Assembly: GCA_041671545.1 (NCBI GenBank)
Contig: JBAZBI010000010.1
Span: 87,063 to 151,062 of the forward strand
Reading direction: 5' to 3'
Source: UBA1563 sp041671545
Lineage (GTDB): Bacteria; Bacteroidota; Ignavibacteria; Ignavibacteriales; Ignavibacteriaceae
DNA length: 64,000 nucleotides
Position numbers and translations under genes: made by a program. The notes below the pieces were generated by a model. That model was not told the DNA's origin. It did not search any database and saw only the letters and a program-made list of their open reading frames with translations. Within the stretch, counting starts at the first letter, position 1. Each line of letters starts with the position of its first letter. Positions 55,174-63,997 of the stretch are shown here, piece by piece.

Positions 55174-55503
55174 TTACGTTATCCTAATTCCTTTAGCTTC
55201 AATTTCATCTTTGGCGAATGGAGAATTTTCAAAATCACGAACGGTAAACGGATGAAGTTCGATTCTTGGTTCCACTTTTAAAGCAAAAGGAATTAATCTT
55301 TTAGCATCATCAAAGCGGGAACCGCTAAAACTATCTGAAATAAGTGCGACATCAATATCCGACCATTCAAAATCAGTTATTTCCTTATTAGCAAAAGAGC
55401 CAAAAAGAAAAACGGAATGGAGATCGATTCCGCTTTGCCTTAAAATTTTCGTTAATTCCAAAACTTTCTTTATGGCGTATTGTCTAGTATATCTTGAATC
55501 CAT
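55174..55503 (-). CDS. Nucleotidyltransferase-domain protein (MNT type)
   Basis: A 109-residue protein with the minimal nucleotidyltransferase motif GSFANKEITDFEWSDIDVALIS, where GSF and DxD hold the metal and nucleotide. MNT proteins usually pair with a HEPN toxin as an antitoxin; no HEPN gene is adjacent here, so it is solitary. It sits 32 bp after the PP2C phosphatase gene. Confidence 0.8.
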   Translation of the reverse strand: MDSRYTRQYAIKKVLELTKILRQSGIDLHSVFLFGSFANKEITDFEWSDIDVALISDSFSGSRFDDAKRLIPFALKVEPRIELHPFTVRDFENSPFAKDEIEAKGIRIT

Positions 55504-55535
55504 TTTCGCAGTTTTTCTATTCTTAATTAACTCAC

Positions 55536-58091
55536 TTACAAATATTTTACCAACACTAACGTAATATCATCGTGCTGTTCTTCGCCCTTGCAAAAATCTG
55601 TTACACCGTCTAAAATTTTGGTTTGAATTGTGTCGAGCGATGAATCCGCATTCTTCTTTAAGATCGTTATGATGTTTTCTTCTCCAAACTCTTGCTGATT
55701 CTCGTTCATCGCTTCACTTATTCCGTCTGAATAAACGGCAAGCAAACTTCCAGGCTCTAAAGTAATTTCTGTTTCTTCCAGCGATGCATCAAAAACTTCA
55801 CCTTTGTTCAGACCAAGTCCAATTCCTACCGGCTTTATTTTCTCGCACTTCCCATCGTTTATCAACAAAGCATGCGGATGACCGGCGCGGCAAAAGTGGA
55901 CTTTCCCGGTATCGCTATCTATTAAAGCTAATGAAACGGTGATAAAATAATTACGCTCCATCTCTGCGAAAAGTCTTTTATTTATTTCTATCAAAATTTC
56001 TTTTGGTGATCTTTCTTCAGAGCAGTACATGCGGATCATCGTTTGCAATTTGGAAATATAAAGAGCAGCGCTTAAACCTTTGCCGGAAACATCACCGACA
56101 ACAATGAACAGTTTTGTATCACTCAGTTTTATAAAATCGTAATAATCTCCGCCAACATGCTGGGCGGGAATCGTAACGCCGCTGAGTTCCAAATGATTAA
56201 TTTCGGGAATTGATTTCGGCAGAAGACTCTGTTGAATGTGCCGCGCGTTTTCCAAATCGCGTTCAAGACGATTCTTTTCTATTTCGGAATGATAGAGTCT
56301 TGCATTCTCAATCGAAATTGCAGTTTGGTTTGAAGCGGAAATTAGAAGGTCTAAATCCTTTCCGGTAAATTGAGCGCCGGTCTGTTTTAATCCAAACAAT
56401 AATAAACCGATGATCTGCTCGTTTATCATCAAGGGGATAATTGTGAAAATGCTTTCGTTGATAAAGATCGCAGCGTCATCTTCTAAAACGGAAGAAAAAT
56501 TCTGTCGCTCTAAAACAATTCTTTGGTTATTCTTTTTCCGCTCGGAAAAATATTCAGAAAGATTTTGAAATGAATCTAGTGATTGTGGTGCCAATTCATT
56601 TATCCCATGATGCTGAAGAAGATGAAATACTCCTCCATTCTTTTTAAGCATTAAACCGAATTTGCTCATCCCAAGCGATTCAACATAAAGTTGTCTCGTC
56701 GAGTTCAGAATGTTTTCTATTCCAACAACTTTGGTAATATCACCGCTGAATTTTAGCAAACCTGTTTGAAATGCGAACTGTTCGGGATAAAATCTTAAAG
56801 TTAAAAAATCCTGGAAGCGGTCTTTGGATGATTGAAATACAATGGCAAACACGATGAACACAAATCCGGCGATCATGCCTTGATACTGCGTACCGATTGC
56901 ACTGCTTACAACTTGTCCCATCAAAAGCATTATAAGAAAATAGACAACAGCAATTGAGACGGTAGCGGTTCCGTACACAACAGTGCTTTTCACCACTTCT
57001 CTGATATCCATTAATGAGTATCTAAAAATTGCATAGCCGAATGCGATCGGAATTATTGCGATCAAAATGATAGGCGTAAATAAAAGGGGATCATTAAAAA
57101 TCACTTGATTTGTGGTTGCGGTAAAAAGAATAAAATAAATGAGAGATCCCAACCCTATAATAAATGCCAGAATGATAATTCTAAGTGCACGTTTTTCTGT
57201 TGCCGATTCGACTTTTCTATACCCGAGTACAAGCAGAATGAAACTTGTAATTAGCGAAGAAAGGAGGAGACCGCTAACAATCACATTTGTTATTGCTGCA
57301 ATTTGACGATTATTATTAATGACAAGATTATTGTTTACTATAAGGAGAATTATGAAAATGATCCAGGGAGAATAGATCAAAGTTTTTCTGATGCCCGATT
57401 TTTTTTCAAGTTTAGTTTCGATAGGAAAGACGCTGAAAAACCTCACCATGCTAAAAGCCCAGAATATTGCACCGAAAAGAATCAGCACATTAATTCCCCT
57501 AAATAACAGCATATTTTTCAAAATTGGATTATCAATTTGAAGACCTCTATTGAGGAGGCTTATCATCGAGAAGAGAACGGTATAAGCCCCGACACTGAAA
57601 AATAGTCTCTGAATTTTCCCTTCAGGCTTTGCCATCAGAACAAAAAAGCCTACAATTAACCAAAAGGAAGAAAACAACGTGAAGGCAAGAATATTGAACG
57701 CAATTAATTTTTTAACATAAACATTACCGGTAAACTGCTGCCCGTTCCTTTCAAAAACATAAACGGCATAATTACCCGATGAAACTTTGTCCAACGTTCT
57801 ACTTGCATCCAAAGTATTTTTGCAAGGAACTCCATTTATGGAAATAAGTCTATCACCATCACGAATACCCGCAGTCCACGTAACACCACCGACCTTAACA
57901 AGGGCGAAAGTAATGACGTTGTCTTGGTTATTAAAATCGGAATCACGCCATAAGCATTCGTCGTTTGATTGAGCTGTCACATCGAAGATATAAAATAAAT
58001 TCAATGCACAGATCATCACTAAAATAGCAGAGAGGAAAAGAATAATGTGAGAAAATTGTTTATTCAAAAATATTTTAAGCTTAGCTAACAT
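55536..58091 (-). CDS. Membrane PDZ-GAF-PP2C (SpoIIE-type) serine phosphatase
   Basis: An 851-residue signalling protein: an N-terminal membrane helix (HIILFLSAILVMICALNLF), a PDZ-like domain (~55-115, GIRDGDRLISINGVPC), a block of about eight further membrane helices (~130-420), a GAF-like domain (~440-590) and a PP2C/SpoIIE phosphatase (~625-851) with GGDYYDFIKL, VGDVSGKGLSAALY, YSDGISEAMNENQQEFG. Such phosphatases act on anti-sigma antagonists or other serine-phosphorylated partners. No kinase or antagonist gene is adjacent. Confidence 0.9.
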   Translation of the reverse strand: MLAKLKIFLNKQFSHIILFLSAILVMICALNLFYIFDVTAQSNDECLWRDSDFNNQDNVITFALVKVGGVTWTAGIRDGDRLISINGVPCKNTLDASRTLDKVSSGNYAVYVFERNGQQFTGNVYVKKLIAFNILAFTLFSSFWLIVGFFVLMAKPEGKIQRLFFSVGAYTVLFSMISLLNRGLQIDNPILKNMLLFRGINVLILFGAIFWAFSMVRFFSVFPIETKLEKKSGIRKTLIYSPWIIFIILLIVNNNLVINNNRQIAAITNVIVSGLLLSSLITSFILLVLGYRKVESATEKRALRIIILAFIIGLGSLIYFILFTATTNQVIFNDPLLFTPIILIAIIPIAFGYAIFRYSLMDIREVVKSTVVYGTATVSIAVVYFLIMLLMGQVVSSAIGTQYQGMIAGFVFIVFAIVFQSSKDRFQDFLTLRFYPEQFAFQTGLLKFSGDITKVVGIENILNSTRQLYVESLGMSKFGLMLKKNGGVFHLLQHHGINELAPQSLDSFQNLSEYFSERKKNNQRIVLERQNFSSVLEDDAAIFINESIFTIIPLMINEQIIGLLLFGLKQTGAQFTGKDLDLLISASNQTAISIENARLYHSEIEKNRLERDLENARHIQQSLLPKSIPEINHLELSGVTIPAQHVGGDYYDFIKLSDTKLFIVVGDVSGKGLSAALYISKLQTMIRMYCSEERSPKEILIEINKRLFAEMERNYFITVSLALIDSDTGKVHFCRAGHPHALLINDGKCEKIKPVGIGLGLNKGEVFDASLEETEITLEPGSLLAVYSDGISEAMNENQQEFGEENIITILKKNADSSLDTIQTKILDGVTDFCKGEEQHDDITLVLVKYL

Positions 58092-58168
58092 AGTTTACCG
58101 TTTGACGGACAAGAAAAATTTATGTGATGGAACTGGGGCATAGCAACAAAACCGTTTATTGTTTAGTG

Positions 58169-58198
58169 CAAAAATAGTTAATTCATTTTGAACAGCAA
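58169..58198 (-). promoter_or_regulatory. Promoter of the PP2C phosphatase gene
   Basis: On the minus strand TTG (58196-58198) is followed after 19 nt by TATTTTTG (58169-58176), a perfect match to the Bacteroidota TTG-N19-TAnnTTTG form. The gene starts about 78 nt downstream, leaving a leader of roughly 70 nt. Confidence 0.65.
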
Positions 58199-58300
58199 CT
58201 GAGAGGGAAAAGAAAAAATGAAAGTCCGACGGCAATTTAATTCATCAATAAGCGACAGGTTCCCCTTTTAGCATCAAAAAAAACCATTTGACACAATACG

Positions 58301-58328
58301 AAAAAGCCCGAAACATATCCGGGCCTTT
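58301..58328 (-). terminator. Terminator of ackA
   Basis: On the minus strand GCCCG and CGGGC (58306-58310 with 58320-58324) form a 5-bp GC stem with a 9-nt loop, extended by A/T pairs and followed by TTTTT. It starts about 20 bp past the acetate kinase stop. Confidence 0.75.
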
Positions 58329-58346
58329 TAGCGTTAATTTTCTTTG

Positions 58347-59540
58347 TTATAGAGCCGTTACAATTTCCGCAGTATCCATCGCTATTACCAATTCTTCATT
58401 CGTGGGAATGCGAAGAACGTGAACTTTGCTTCCTTCTTTTGAAAGTTCGTTTTGTTTAGCGCTGTTTTTCTCTTCATTTATTTCGATACCGAGGAACTCC
58501 AATCCGCTGCAAACTGCACTTCTTACCAGGGCGGAATTTTCTCCGATACCACCGGTGAAAACAAGAGCATCAATTCCACCCATTGCGGCAGCGTAAGCGC
58601 CGACATATTTTTTTATGCGATACGTGAAAACATCAAAAGCGAATTTTGCACGTTTGTTTCCATCAGCTACTGCGGATTCAATTTCGCGCATGTCACTGCT
58701 TTCACCGCTGATGCCGATAAGTCCGCTGTGCTTGTTCAACAAAACTCCGGCTTCAGATAGTGACAAACCTTCTTTTCCCATAATATAAAGAATAACCGAA
58801 GGATCAATATCTCCGGCTCTCGTTCCCATCAACAATCCTTCAAGTGGAGTAAATCCCATTGAAGTGTCGACGGAAGTTCCTTTATCAACGGCTGCCATGC
58901 TGCATCCGTTGCCAAGATGTGCGGTAACAATTTTTAAATCCGTAACCGGTTTGCCGATCATTGTAGCAGCTATTTCAGAAACGTAACGGTGGGAAGTTCC
59001 GTGAAAACCATATCTTCTGATCTTATGGCGTTTATAAAGTTCGTAAGGAATTCCGTACAAATAAGCGCGCGGAGGCATTTTAATATGAAATGCAGTATCA
59101 AAGATTGCGCATTGTTTTGTTTCGGGCATTATGCGTGTAACAGCTTGAATACCTTTTATGTTTGGCGGATTATGCAGCGGAGCTAATTCAATATTTTCTT
59201 GAAGCACTTTCATCACTTCGTCGGTCATAAGAACGGAACCGGAAAATGATTCCCCTCCGTGCACAACTCTGTGCCCGACCGCGTCAATATCCGATTTATC
59301 ATCAATTACACCATGATTTTTACTTAGCATTACCGCAAGCACGTACTCAATCGCCATTGAGTGGTCTAAAATTTCCGCCACAATTCTAACATTGTTTCCA
59401 TCGTGCCGGGTATGGTTAAGAATTGCACCGGACATTCCAATCCGTTCGACAACTCCTTTTGCTAAAGCAATTTTTTCGCTAGTATCGATAAACTGATATT
59501 TTATCGATGAACTGCCTGAGTTTAAAACTAATACTCTCAT
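58347..59540 (-). CDS. ackA: Acetate kinase
   Basis: A 397-residue protein with family signatures: VLVLNSGSSSIKYQFID at the N-terminus, GHRVVHGGE, FDTAFH, RRYGFHGTSH, VTAHLGNGCSM, MGTRAGDIDPS and DALVFTGGIGENS. It turns acetyl phosphate and ADP into acetate and ATP. No pta gene is next to it in this window. Its own terminator follows and a palindromic element lies upstream. Confidence 0.97.
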   Translation of the reverse strand: MRVLVLNSGSSSIKYQFIDTSEKIALAKGVVERIGMSGAILNHTRHDGNNVRIVAEILDHSMAIEYVLAVMLSKNHGVIDDKSDIDAVGHRVVHGGESFSGSVLMTDEVMKVLQENIELAPLHNPPNIKGIQAVTRIMPETKQCAIFDTAFHIKMPPRAYLYGIPYELYKRHKIRRYGFHGTSHRYVSEIAATMIGKPVTDLKIVTAHLGNGCSMAAVDKGTSVDTSMGFTPLEGLLMGTRAGDIDPSVILYIMGKEGLSLSEAGVLLNKHSGLIGISGESSDMREIESAVADGNKRAKFAFDVFTYRIKKYVGAYAAAMGGIDALVFTGGIGENSALVRSAVCSGLEFLGIEINEEKNSAKQNELSKEGSKVHVLRIPTNEELVIAMDTAEIVTAL

Positions 59541-59615
59541 TTTATATTTTCACTTTCATTATCAAATAAGAACTTATTCTTCCTTAATTGATTTTAATTT
59601 TGAACAAAACAAAGG

Positions 59616-59697
59616 CATGAATGAATGGCTGCATGATTGAATGAAAAGCATTTACTAAATCGAAAATTAAACCATTCATCCATTCGATCATTCACTC
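59616..59697. repeat. Intergenic imperfect palindrome, family copy 2
   Basis: Left arm CATGAATGAATGGCTGCATG, right arm CCATTCATCCATTCGATC, with an AT-rich centre. It lies in the 210-bp spacer between ackA and the next minus-strand gene. Base pattern and layout resemble the elements at 45787 and 62651. Confidence 0.6.
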
Positions 59698-59750
59698 AGG
59701 CTATTGAACTTAAGTTTTTATACATTTACTTTTTTCTAAATAACATATCA

Positions 59751-60686
59751 CTAATACACAATCTTTCCGTTCACATCATACTTATAAAAACCTTCGCCGG
59801 TTTTTTTGCCGAGTTTTCTTTCACGAACAAGTTGGCGTAAGATCGGGCAGGCGCGGTATCTCGGCTCACCAAGCGTTTTCCAGAGTGTATCCATCCACGC
59901 CAGGACCTCATCAAGTCCCATCATATCAGCCATTTCCAAAGGTCCGTTTTGAAAGTTATAACCAAGTTTCATTGCGGTATCGATGTCTTTTGCTGTTGCA
60001 ATTCCTTCAAGCAAAATATGCATCGCTTCGTTAAGCAGAGGAACAATAGCGCGTGTAGTAACGTAACCGGGATATTCATAAACTTCAATAGCGGTCTTCC
60101 CGATCCGAGAGGCAAACTCTTTAACTTTGGCAACCGTTTCATTGGAAGTGTCCAATGCTTTTACCAATTCTACCAAAGGAACTTTAGGAACCGGATTTAG
60201 AAAATGCATCCCGATAATTTTATCTGTCCGGTTTGTTGCTTCGGCAATTTTGGTTAAACTTAACGTTGAGGTGTTTGAAACGAAAATTGTATCTTCTTTG
60301 GCAATCGCATCAAGCTGTTTAAAAATAGCTTTTTTAAGTTCCATGTTTTCGTCAACCGCTTCGATAATCAACTCGCAATCAACGGCATCGGTTAAGTTGA
60401 GCGACCATTTTATTCTGCTCATGATCGCTTTTTTTTCTGAAGTGGTAATTGCCCAGCGTTTTATTTCGCGGTCAATATCTTCTGATAACCTGCTTTTTCC
60501 TGTTTCAAGATGTTCCGGATCTTTTTCGATTACCAAAACTTCAATTCCGGCCGAAGCGATGGTTTGGGCAATTCCCTGCCCCATAATTCCTGCTCCGATA
60601 ATTGCTACCGAATTTATGGTTTCACTGTCGTTGGCAATTTTAGCGTTACGTATTAGTTCTTCTATTTCAAATTGTTCACTGTTCAT
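59751..60686 (-). CDS. hbd: 3-hydroxyacyl-CoA (3-hydroxybutyryl-CoA) dehydrogenase
   Basis: A 311-residue protein with the NAD fold VAIIGAGIMGQGIAQTIA, FVSNTSTLSL, the catalytic His in GMHFLNPVPKVPLVE and the Asn-containing C-terminal 3HCDH domain ending GKKTGEGFYKYD. It oxidises 3-hydroxybutyryl-CoA or runs the reverse step in butyrate or fatty acid metabolism. It is a one-gene unit without other beta-oxidation genes nearby. Chain-length preference is unknown. Confidence 0.92.
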   Translation of the reverse strand: MNSEQFEIEELIRNAKIANDSETINSVAIIGAGIMGQGIAQTIASAGIEVLVIEKDPEHLETGKSRLSEDIDREIKRWAITTSEKKAIMSRIKWSLNLTDAVDCELIIEAVDENMELKKAIFKQLDAIAKEDTIFVSNTSTLSLTKIAEATNRTDKIIGMHFLNPVPKVPLVELVKALDTSNETVAKVKEFASRIGKTAIEVYEYPGYVTTRAIVPLLNEAMHILLEGIATAKDIDTAMKLGYNFQNGPLEMADMMGLDEVLAWMDTLWKTLGEPRYRACPILRQLVRERKLGKKTGEGFYKYDVNGKIVY

Positions 60687-60824
60687 TTATTTTCTCATAT
60701 AATTAAAACTGAATCCTCTTTAACAAAAATTATTCCACCTTTAGTATCGGTGAAATGTACTTTTTTTGCCGTTACTCAACGGAATATTCTCAAATTGCAA
60801 AAAAAACAACCAATAATGGAAAAC

Positions 60825-61622
60825 TCAATAATCGTTCTTCTCAAAAATATAAAACCCCAAATAGGAGATTACGAGTAAAAACAAGAAAGAACTGATCAAT
60901 ATTTGCGGTTCTATTTCGCCACTATTTATAGCAAGCGTTTGGGGGATATTTTGGATTTCGTGCAGCTTTGGAAGTGCATAGTAAATCCCATCTATGATAG
61001 TTTTTAGCGTTTCTTTTCCTTCGAGAAACACAAATATTTTTTCCCGGTTTGCCAAAAGGGGACTAACGAACATCAGCAAATAAGCAAGCATCATGCTGAT
61101 GCCGGAACTTTTGGTTAGTACTCCGAATAGGAGAAGCACTGCATTCAAAATTGCAAAATAAAATAGGGAACTTAGCAAGAGTGGAATAAACGATAAGTCC
61201 CAATGTCCAAATTTTATTCCGGCGATAAACCATATACCGCAGATCAAAACAAAAATGTGTAAAAAGAAGATGAGCAATCCGCCGAAATATTTTCCGCCTA
61301 ATAACTGCGCGCGGCTTACCGGTTTTGAAAGAAAGAGATCGATCGTTCCTTTCTCAAGTAAAGAAGGGATGAAACTTGCACATGCAAAGATGGAAAGTAA
61401 AAATCCGAAGCTTAGCACAAAACTTGCCGCTCCCATTTTAAACATGATCATTATTTTATCAAATCCCATGGGCGATTGTTTTATCGCATCGCCGAAACCT
61501 AAATTAGCGGCAAAGAATACACCAACCAGCATTAAAAGTACAAAAATTGAAAAAGCAATAAATACTTTTTTAGAAATTGATTCACGCAGAGTGAAAACCG
61601 TCATCAACCAAATATTTTTCAT
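60825..61622 (-). CDS. ABC-2 type transporter permease
   Basis: A 265-residue protein with about six hydrophobic helices, starting IWLMTVFTLRESISKKVFI and containing FIPSLLEKGTIDLFLSKPVSRAQLL, a typical ABC-2 loop. Its start overlaps the ATPase gene stop by 4 bp. The pair forms an exporter; the substrate is not known. Confidence 0.88.
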   Translation of the reverse strand: MKNIWLMTVFTLRESISKKVFIAFSIFVLLMLVGVFFAANLGFGDAIKQSPMGFDKIMIMFKMGAASFVLSFGFLLSIFACASFIPSLLEKGTIDLFLSKPVSRAQLLGGKYFGGLLIFFLHIFVLICGIWFIAGIKFGHWDLSFIPLLLSSLFYFAILNAVLLLFGVLTKSSGISMMLAYLLMFVSPLLANREKIFVFLEGKETLKTIIDGIYYALPKLHEIQNIPQTLAINSGEIEPQILISSFLFLLVISYLGFYIFEKNDY

Positions 61623-62554
61623 AAGTTTTTCTCCTCTGCTTTTACCAACGAAATAAAGACGTCTTCAAGTGAATTTTTCTCCTGCGCCATTTCTTTAATT
61701 GAAATTCCTTTGCTGCGCAATTGATCAACAAAATCGTTCACCGGTCTTTGTTCATCAACACGAATAAGATACGTTGAAGAAGAAACTTTTTGCATTTCGT
61801 ACTTTCCCTTTAGCGATTCATCCAACACACTTTCAAGTTCAGCATCAACAACAATTCTGTATTCTTCTTTTCTACTTGTTAAATCGTGCACGTTGCCTTC
61901 GCGGATAATTTTGCCTTTGTGCAGGATCGCAACGCGGTCGGTGATCAATTCAACTTCGGAAAGCAAATGGCTGTTCAGAAAAATTGTTTTACCGTTTTCT
62001 TTTAATTCAAGAAGCACATTACGGATCTCTTTTCGTCCAATAGGATCAACGCCGTCGGTCGGTTCATCGAGAAAAAGAAGGTCGGGATCGTTCAGCATCG
62101 CCTGTGCAAGCCCAAGCCGCTGCATCATTCCCTTTGAGTAGGTTTTTATTTTGCTTTTGCTCCACTTTGTCATTTGCACAAGTTCGAGCATTTCGTCGAT
62201 TCGTTTTGAGAGATAAAGGTTTTCCAATCCGCTCAACTTGCCGAAAAACGTTATCACCTCTTTTCCGGTCATATAGTTCGGGAATTTATGATTCTCCGGT
62301 AAAAAACCGATTCTCTTTTTCAAATGAAGATTTGTAAAATCTTCCCCGAACATTTTACACGTTCCGGTTGTCGGGTAAACAATTCCAAGCAAAATTTTTA
62401 TAAGTGTGGTTTTACCGGCGCCGTTTTGTCCGAGCAAGCCGAAGATCGTTCCCCGCTCAACTGATAAAGTTACATCGGTAAGCGCTGTTACGGTTTTCTT
62501 GCCGAAAGTAGTTGAGAAAGTCTTACTTAGATTTTCAATTTCGATTATTTTCAT
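61619..62554 (-). CDS. ABC transporter ATP-binding protein
   Basis: About 311 residues from the ATG at 62554 (an in-frame ATG at 62569 adds five). Walker A GQNGAGKTTLIKILLG, signature YSKGMMQRLGLAQAML, Walker B DLLFLDEPTDGVDP and the switch His in NSHLLSEVE are all present, with a C-terminal extension typical of ABC-2 exporters (CcmA/NatA-like). It works with the permease encoded downstream. Confidence 0.93.
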   Translation of the reverse strand: MKIIEIENLSKTFSTTFGKKTVTALTDVTLSVERGTIFGLLGQNGAGKTTLIKILLGIVYPTTGTCKMFGEDFTNLHLKKRIGFLPENHKFPNYMTGKEVITFFGKLSGLENLYLSKRIDEMLELVQMTKWSKSKIKTYSKGMMQRLGLAQAMLNDPDLLFLDEPTDGVDPIGRKEIRNVLLELKENGKTIFLNSHLLSEVELITDRVAILHKGKIIREGNVHDLTSRKEEYRIVVDAELESVLDESLKGKYEMQKVSSSTYLIRVDEQRPVNDFVDQLRSKGISIKEMAQEKNSLEDVFISLVKAEEKNL

Positions 62555-62650
62555 TAGGGATAGTTTCAATTTTGAATAAATACGTTAGTAAATTAATAAC
62601 TTACGCTATGCTAAAAAAACGATGAGGTATTTTTACTGAAATTTAATATC

Positions 62651-62758
62651 GAAAGTATGGATGGATGAATGGCTGAACGGATAAGCATAATTGGATGACT
62701 GGTTTATCAGTTAATTCCTTTTATAATTATCATTCAACCATTCACTCATTCAATTTCA
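62651..62758. repeat. Intergenic imperfect palindrome, family copy 3
   Basis: Left arm TGGATGAATGGCTGAACGG, right arm CATTCAACCATTCACTCATT, which pair well around an AT-rich centre. It lies in the divergent spacer between the ABC ATPase and queE, so unlike copy 1 it cannot be acting only as a terminator. Confidence 0.6.
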
Positions 62759-62810
62759 AGTGAGTTCAAAAATGTACTCTACCAAATGCCCGTCCAAACG
62801 CTATTTCCCT

Positions 62811-62818
62811 TATATTTG
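62811..62818 (+). promoter_or_regulatory. -7 promoter element of queE
   Basis: TATATTTG is an exact TAnnTTTG match 12 nt before the queE start, implying a very short leader. No clear TTG is found at the -33 position. Confidence 0.45.
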
Positions 62819-62830
62819 CAGTGCAAATTT

Positions 62831-63469
62831 ATGCTTAAAGTAAACGAAATATATTATTCCATTCAAGGCGAAAGCACCAAAGCGGGACTTCCGTGCGTTT
62901 TCATTCGCCTTACCTACTGTAACTTACGCTGCTCTTATTGCGATACGGAATATGCGTTTTATGAAGAAAAAGATCTTTCGCTTGAAGAAATTCTTGCCGA
63001 AGTAAAAAAGTATAACTGCAATTTAGTTGAACTTACCGGCGGCGAACCTTTGGTGCAAAATGAATCGTTGGAGTTGATGAAACTTCTCTGCGATAACGGT
63101 TACGAAGTTCTTCTTGAAACCAGCGGAAGTCTGCCGGTTGAGCAAATCGACCCGCGGGTAAAAATAATTATGGATCTGAAAACTCCTTCAAGCAATATGG
63201 AAAAGAAAAATCTTTATGAGAATATTCAGTTCCTAAAAAAAAATGATGAGGTAAAATTTGTTCTCGGTTCTCGCGAAGATTATGAATGGGCTAAAACCAT
63301 TCTTGCTAAATATGATTTACAAAACAAATGCGAAATTCTCTTCTCCGTGGTGTTCGGCAGGCTTGAACCGGCAACAATGGTAAAATGGATTTTAGAAGAT
63401 AACTTACAAATAAGATTTCAACTACAGATGCACAAATTTATTTGGCATCCGGAACAGAAAGGTGTTTAA
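62831..63469 (+). CDS. queE: 7-carboxy-7-deazaguanine synthase
   Basis: A ~212-residue radical SAM protein from the ATG at 62831, which gives the standard start KVNEIYYSIQGES; a longer frame from 62786 adds residues with no match. The cluster Cys residues are in TYCNLRCSYCDTEYAF, followed by VELTGGEPLVQ. It forms the ring-contracted deazaguanine in queuosine synthesis. Its stop overlaps queD by one base (TAATG). Confidence 0.93.
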   Translation: MLKVNEIYYSIQGESTKAGLPCVFIRLTYCNLRCSYCDTEYAFYEEKDLSLEEILAEVKKYNCNLVELTGGEPLVQNESLELMKLLCDNGYEVLLETSGSLPVEQIDPRVKIIMDLKTPSSNMEKKNLYENIQFLKKNDEVKFVLGSREDYEWAKTILAKYDLQNKCEILFSVVFGRLEPATMVKWILEDNLQIRFQLQMHKFIWHPEQKGV

Positions 63470-63888
63470 TGAAAATAGCTAAAGTATTCGATTGGGAAAT
63501 GGGACACCGGCTCCCGTTCCATAAAGGAAAATGTAAAAACCTGCACGGACACTCGTATAAACTCCGCCTTGAAATTGAAGGAGAACCCGACGAACAAGGA
63601 ATGTTAATTGATTTTTATGATGTTAAAAAAATCGTCAATCCGATTATTGAGAATCTTGACCACGCTTTTATGGTTTATAAAGATGATAAAGAATTGATTG
63701 AAGCATTAGATAAACTAAATTCAAAAACGGTGGTTGTCGGCTTCCACTCAACCGCAGAAAATATATGCAATTATTTTATTGATGAAATAAAGAAAATCTC
63801 CCTTCCGGCAAACATTAAAAAAATTACCGCAAGAATTTATGAAACCGAAGACTCGTACGCCGAGAAGAATTACGAATTAGGAATGTAG
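63469..63888 (+). CDS. queD: 6-carboxytetrahydropterin synthase
   Basis: A 139-residue protein of the PTPS family: zinc His residues in WEMGHRLPFH and NLHGHSYKL, with the catalytic Cys in KGKCKNLHG, and the Asp/His pair in NLDHAFMV. The start ATG is fused to the queE stop. It makes the queE substrate, so the two-gene operon covers two successive queuosine precursor steps. Confidence 0.93.
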   Translation: MKIAKVFDWEMGHRLPFHKGKCKNLHGHSYKLRLEIEGEPDEQGMLIDFYDVKKIVNPIIENLDHAFMVYKDDKELIEALDKLNSKTVVVGFHSTAENICNYFIDEIKKISLPANIKKITARIYETEDSYAEKNYELGM

Positions 63889-63918
63889 ATATTATGTTTA
63901 AAAGGTAAAATAAAAAAA

Positions 63919-63997
63919 GGCATCCTTTCTGTAAATTAGATAAAGTCGATTCAAACGAATCATCTAATTAAATAAAATAAAAACAGTAAAGGATGCC
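63919..63997. repeat. Nested inverted repeat at the window end
   Basis: Three nested arms: GGCATCCTTT (63919-63928) with AAAGGATGCC (63988-63997); AATTAGAT (63934-63941) with ATCTAATT (63962-63969); GATTC (63948-63952) with GAATC (63957-63961) around an AAAC loop. It begins 31 bp past the queD stop. It could be a long terminator hairpin or one end of an element that continues past the window. Confidence 0.7.
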
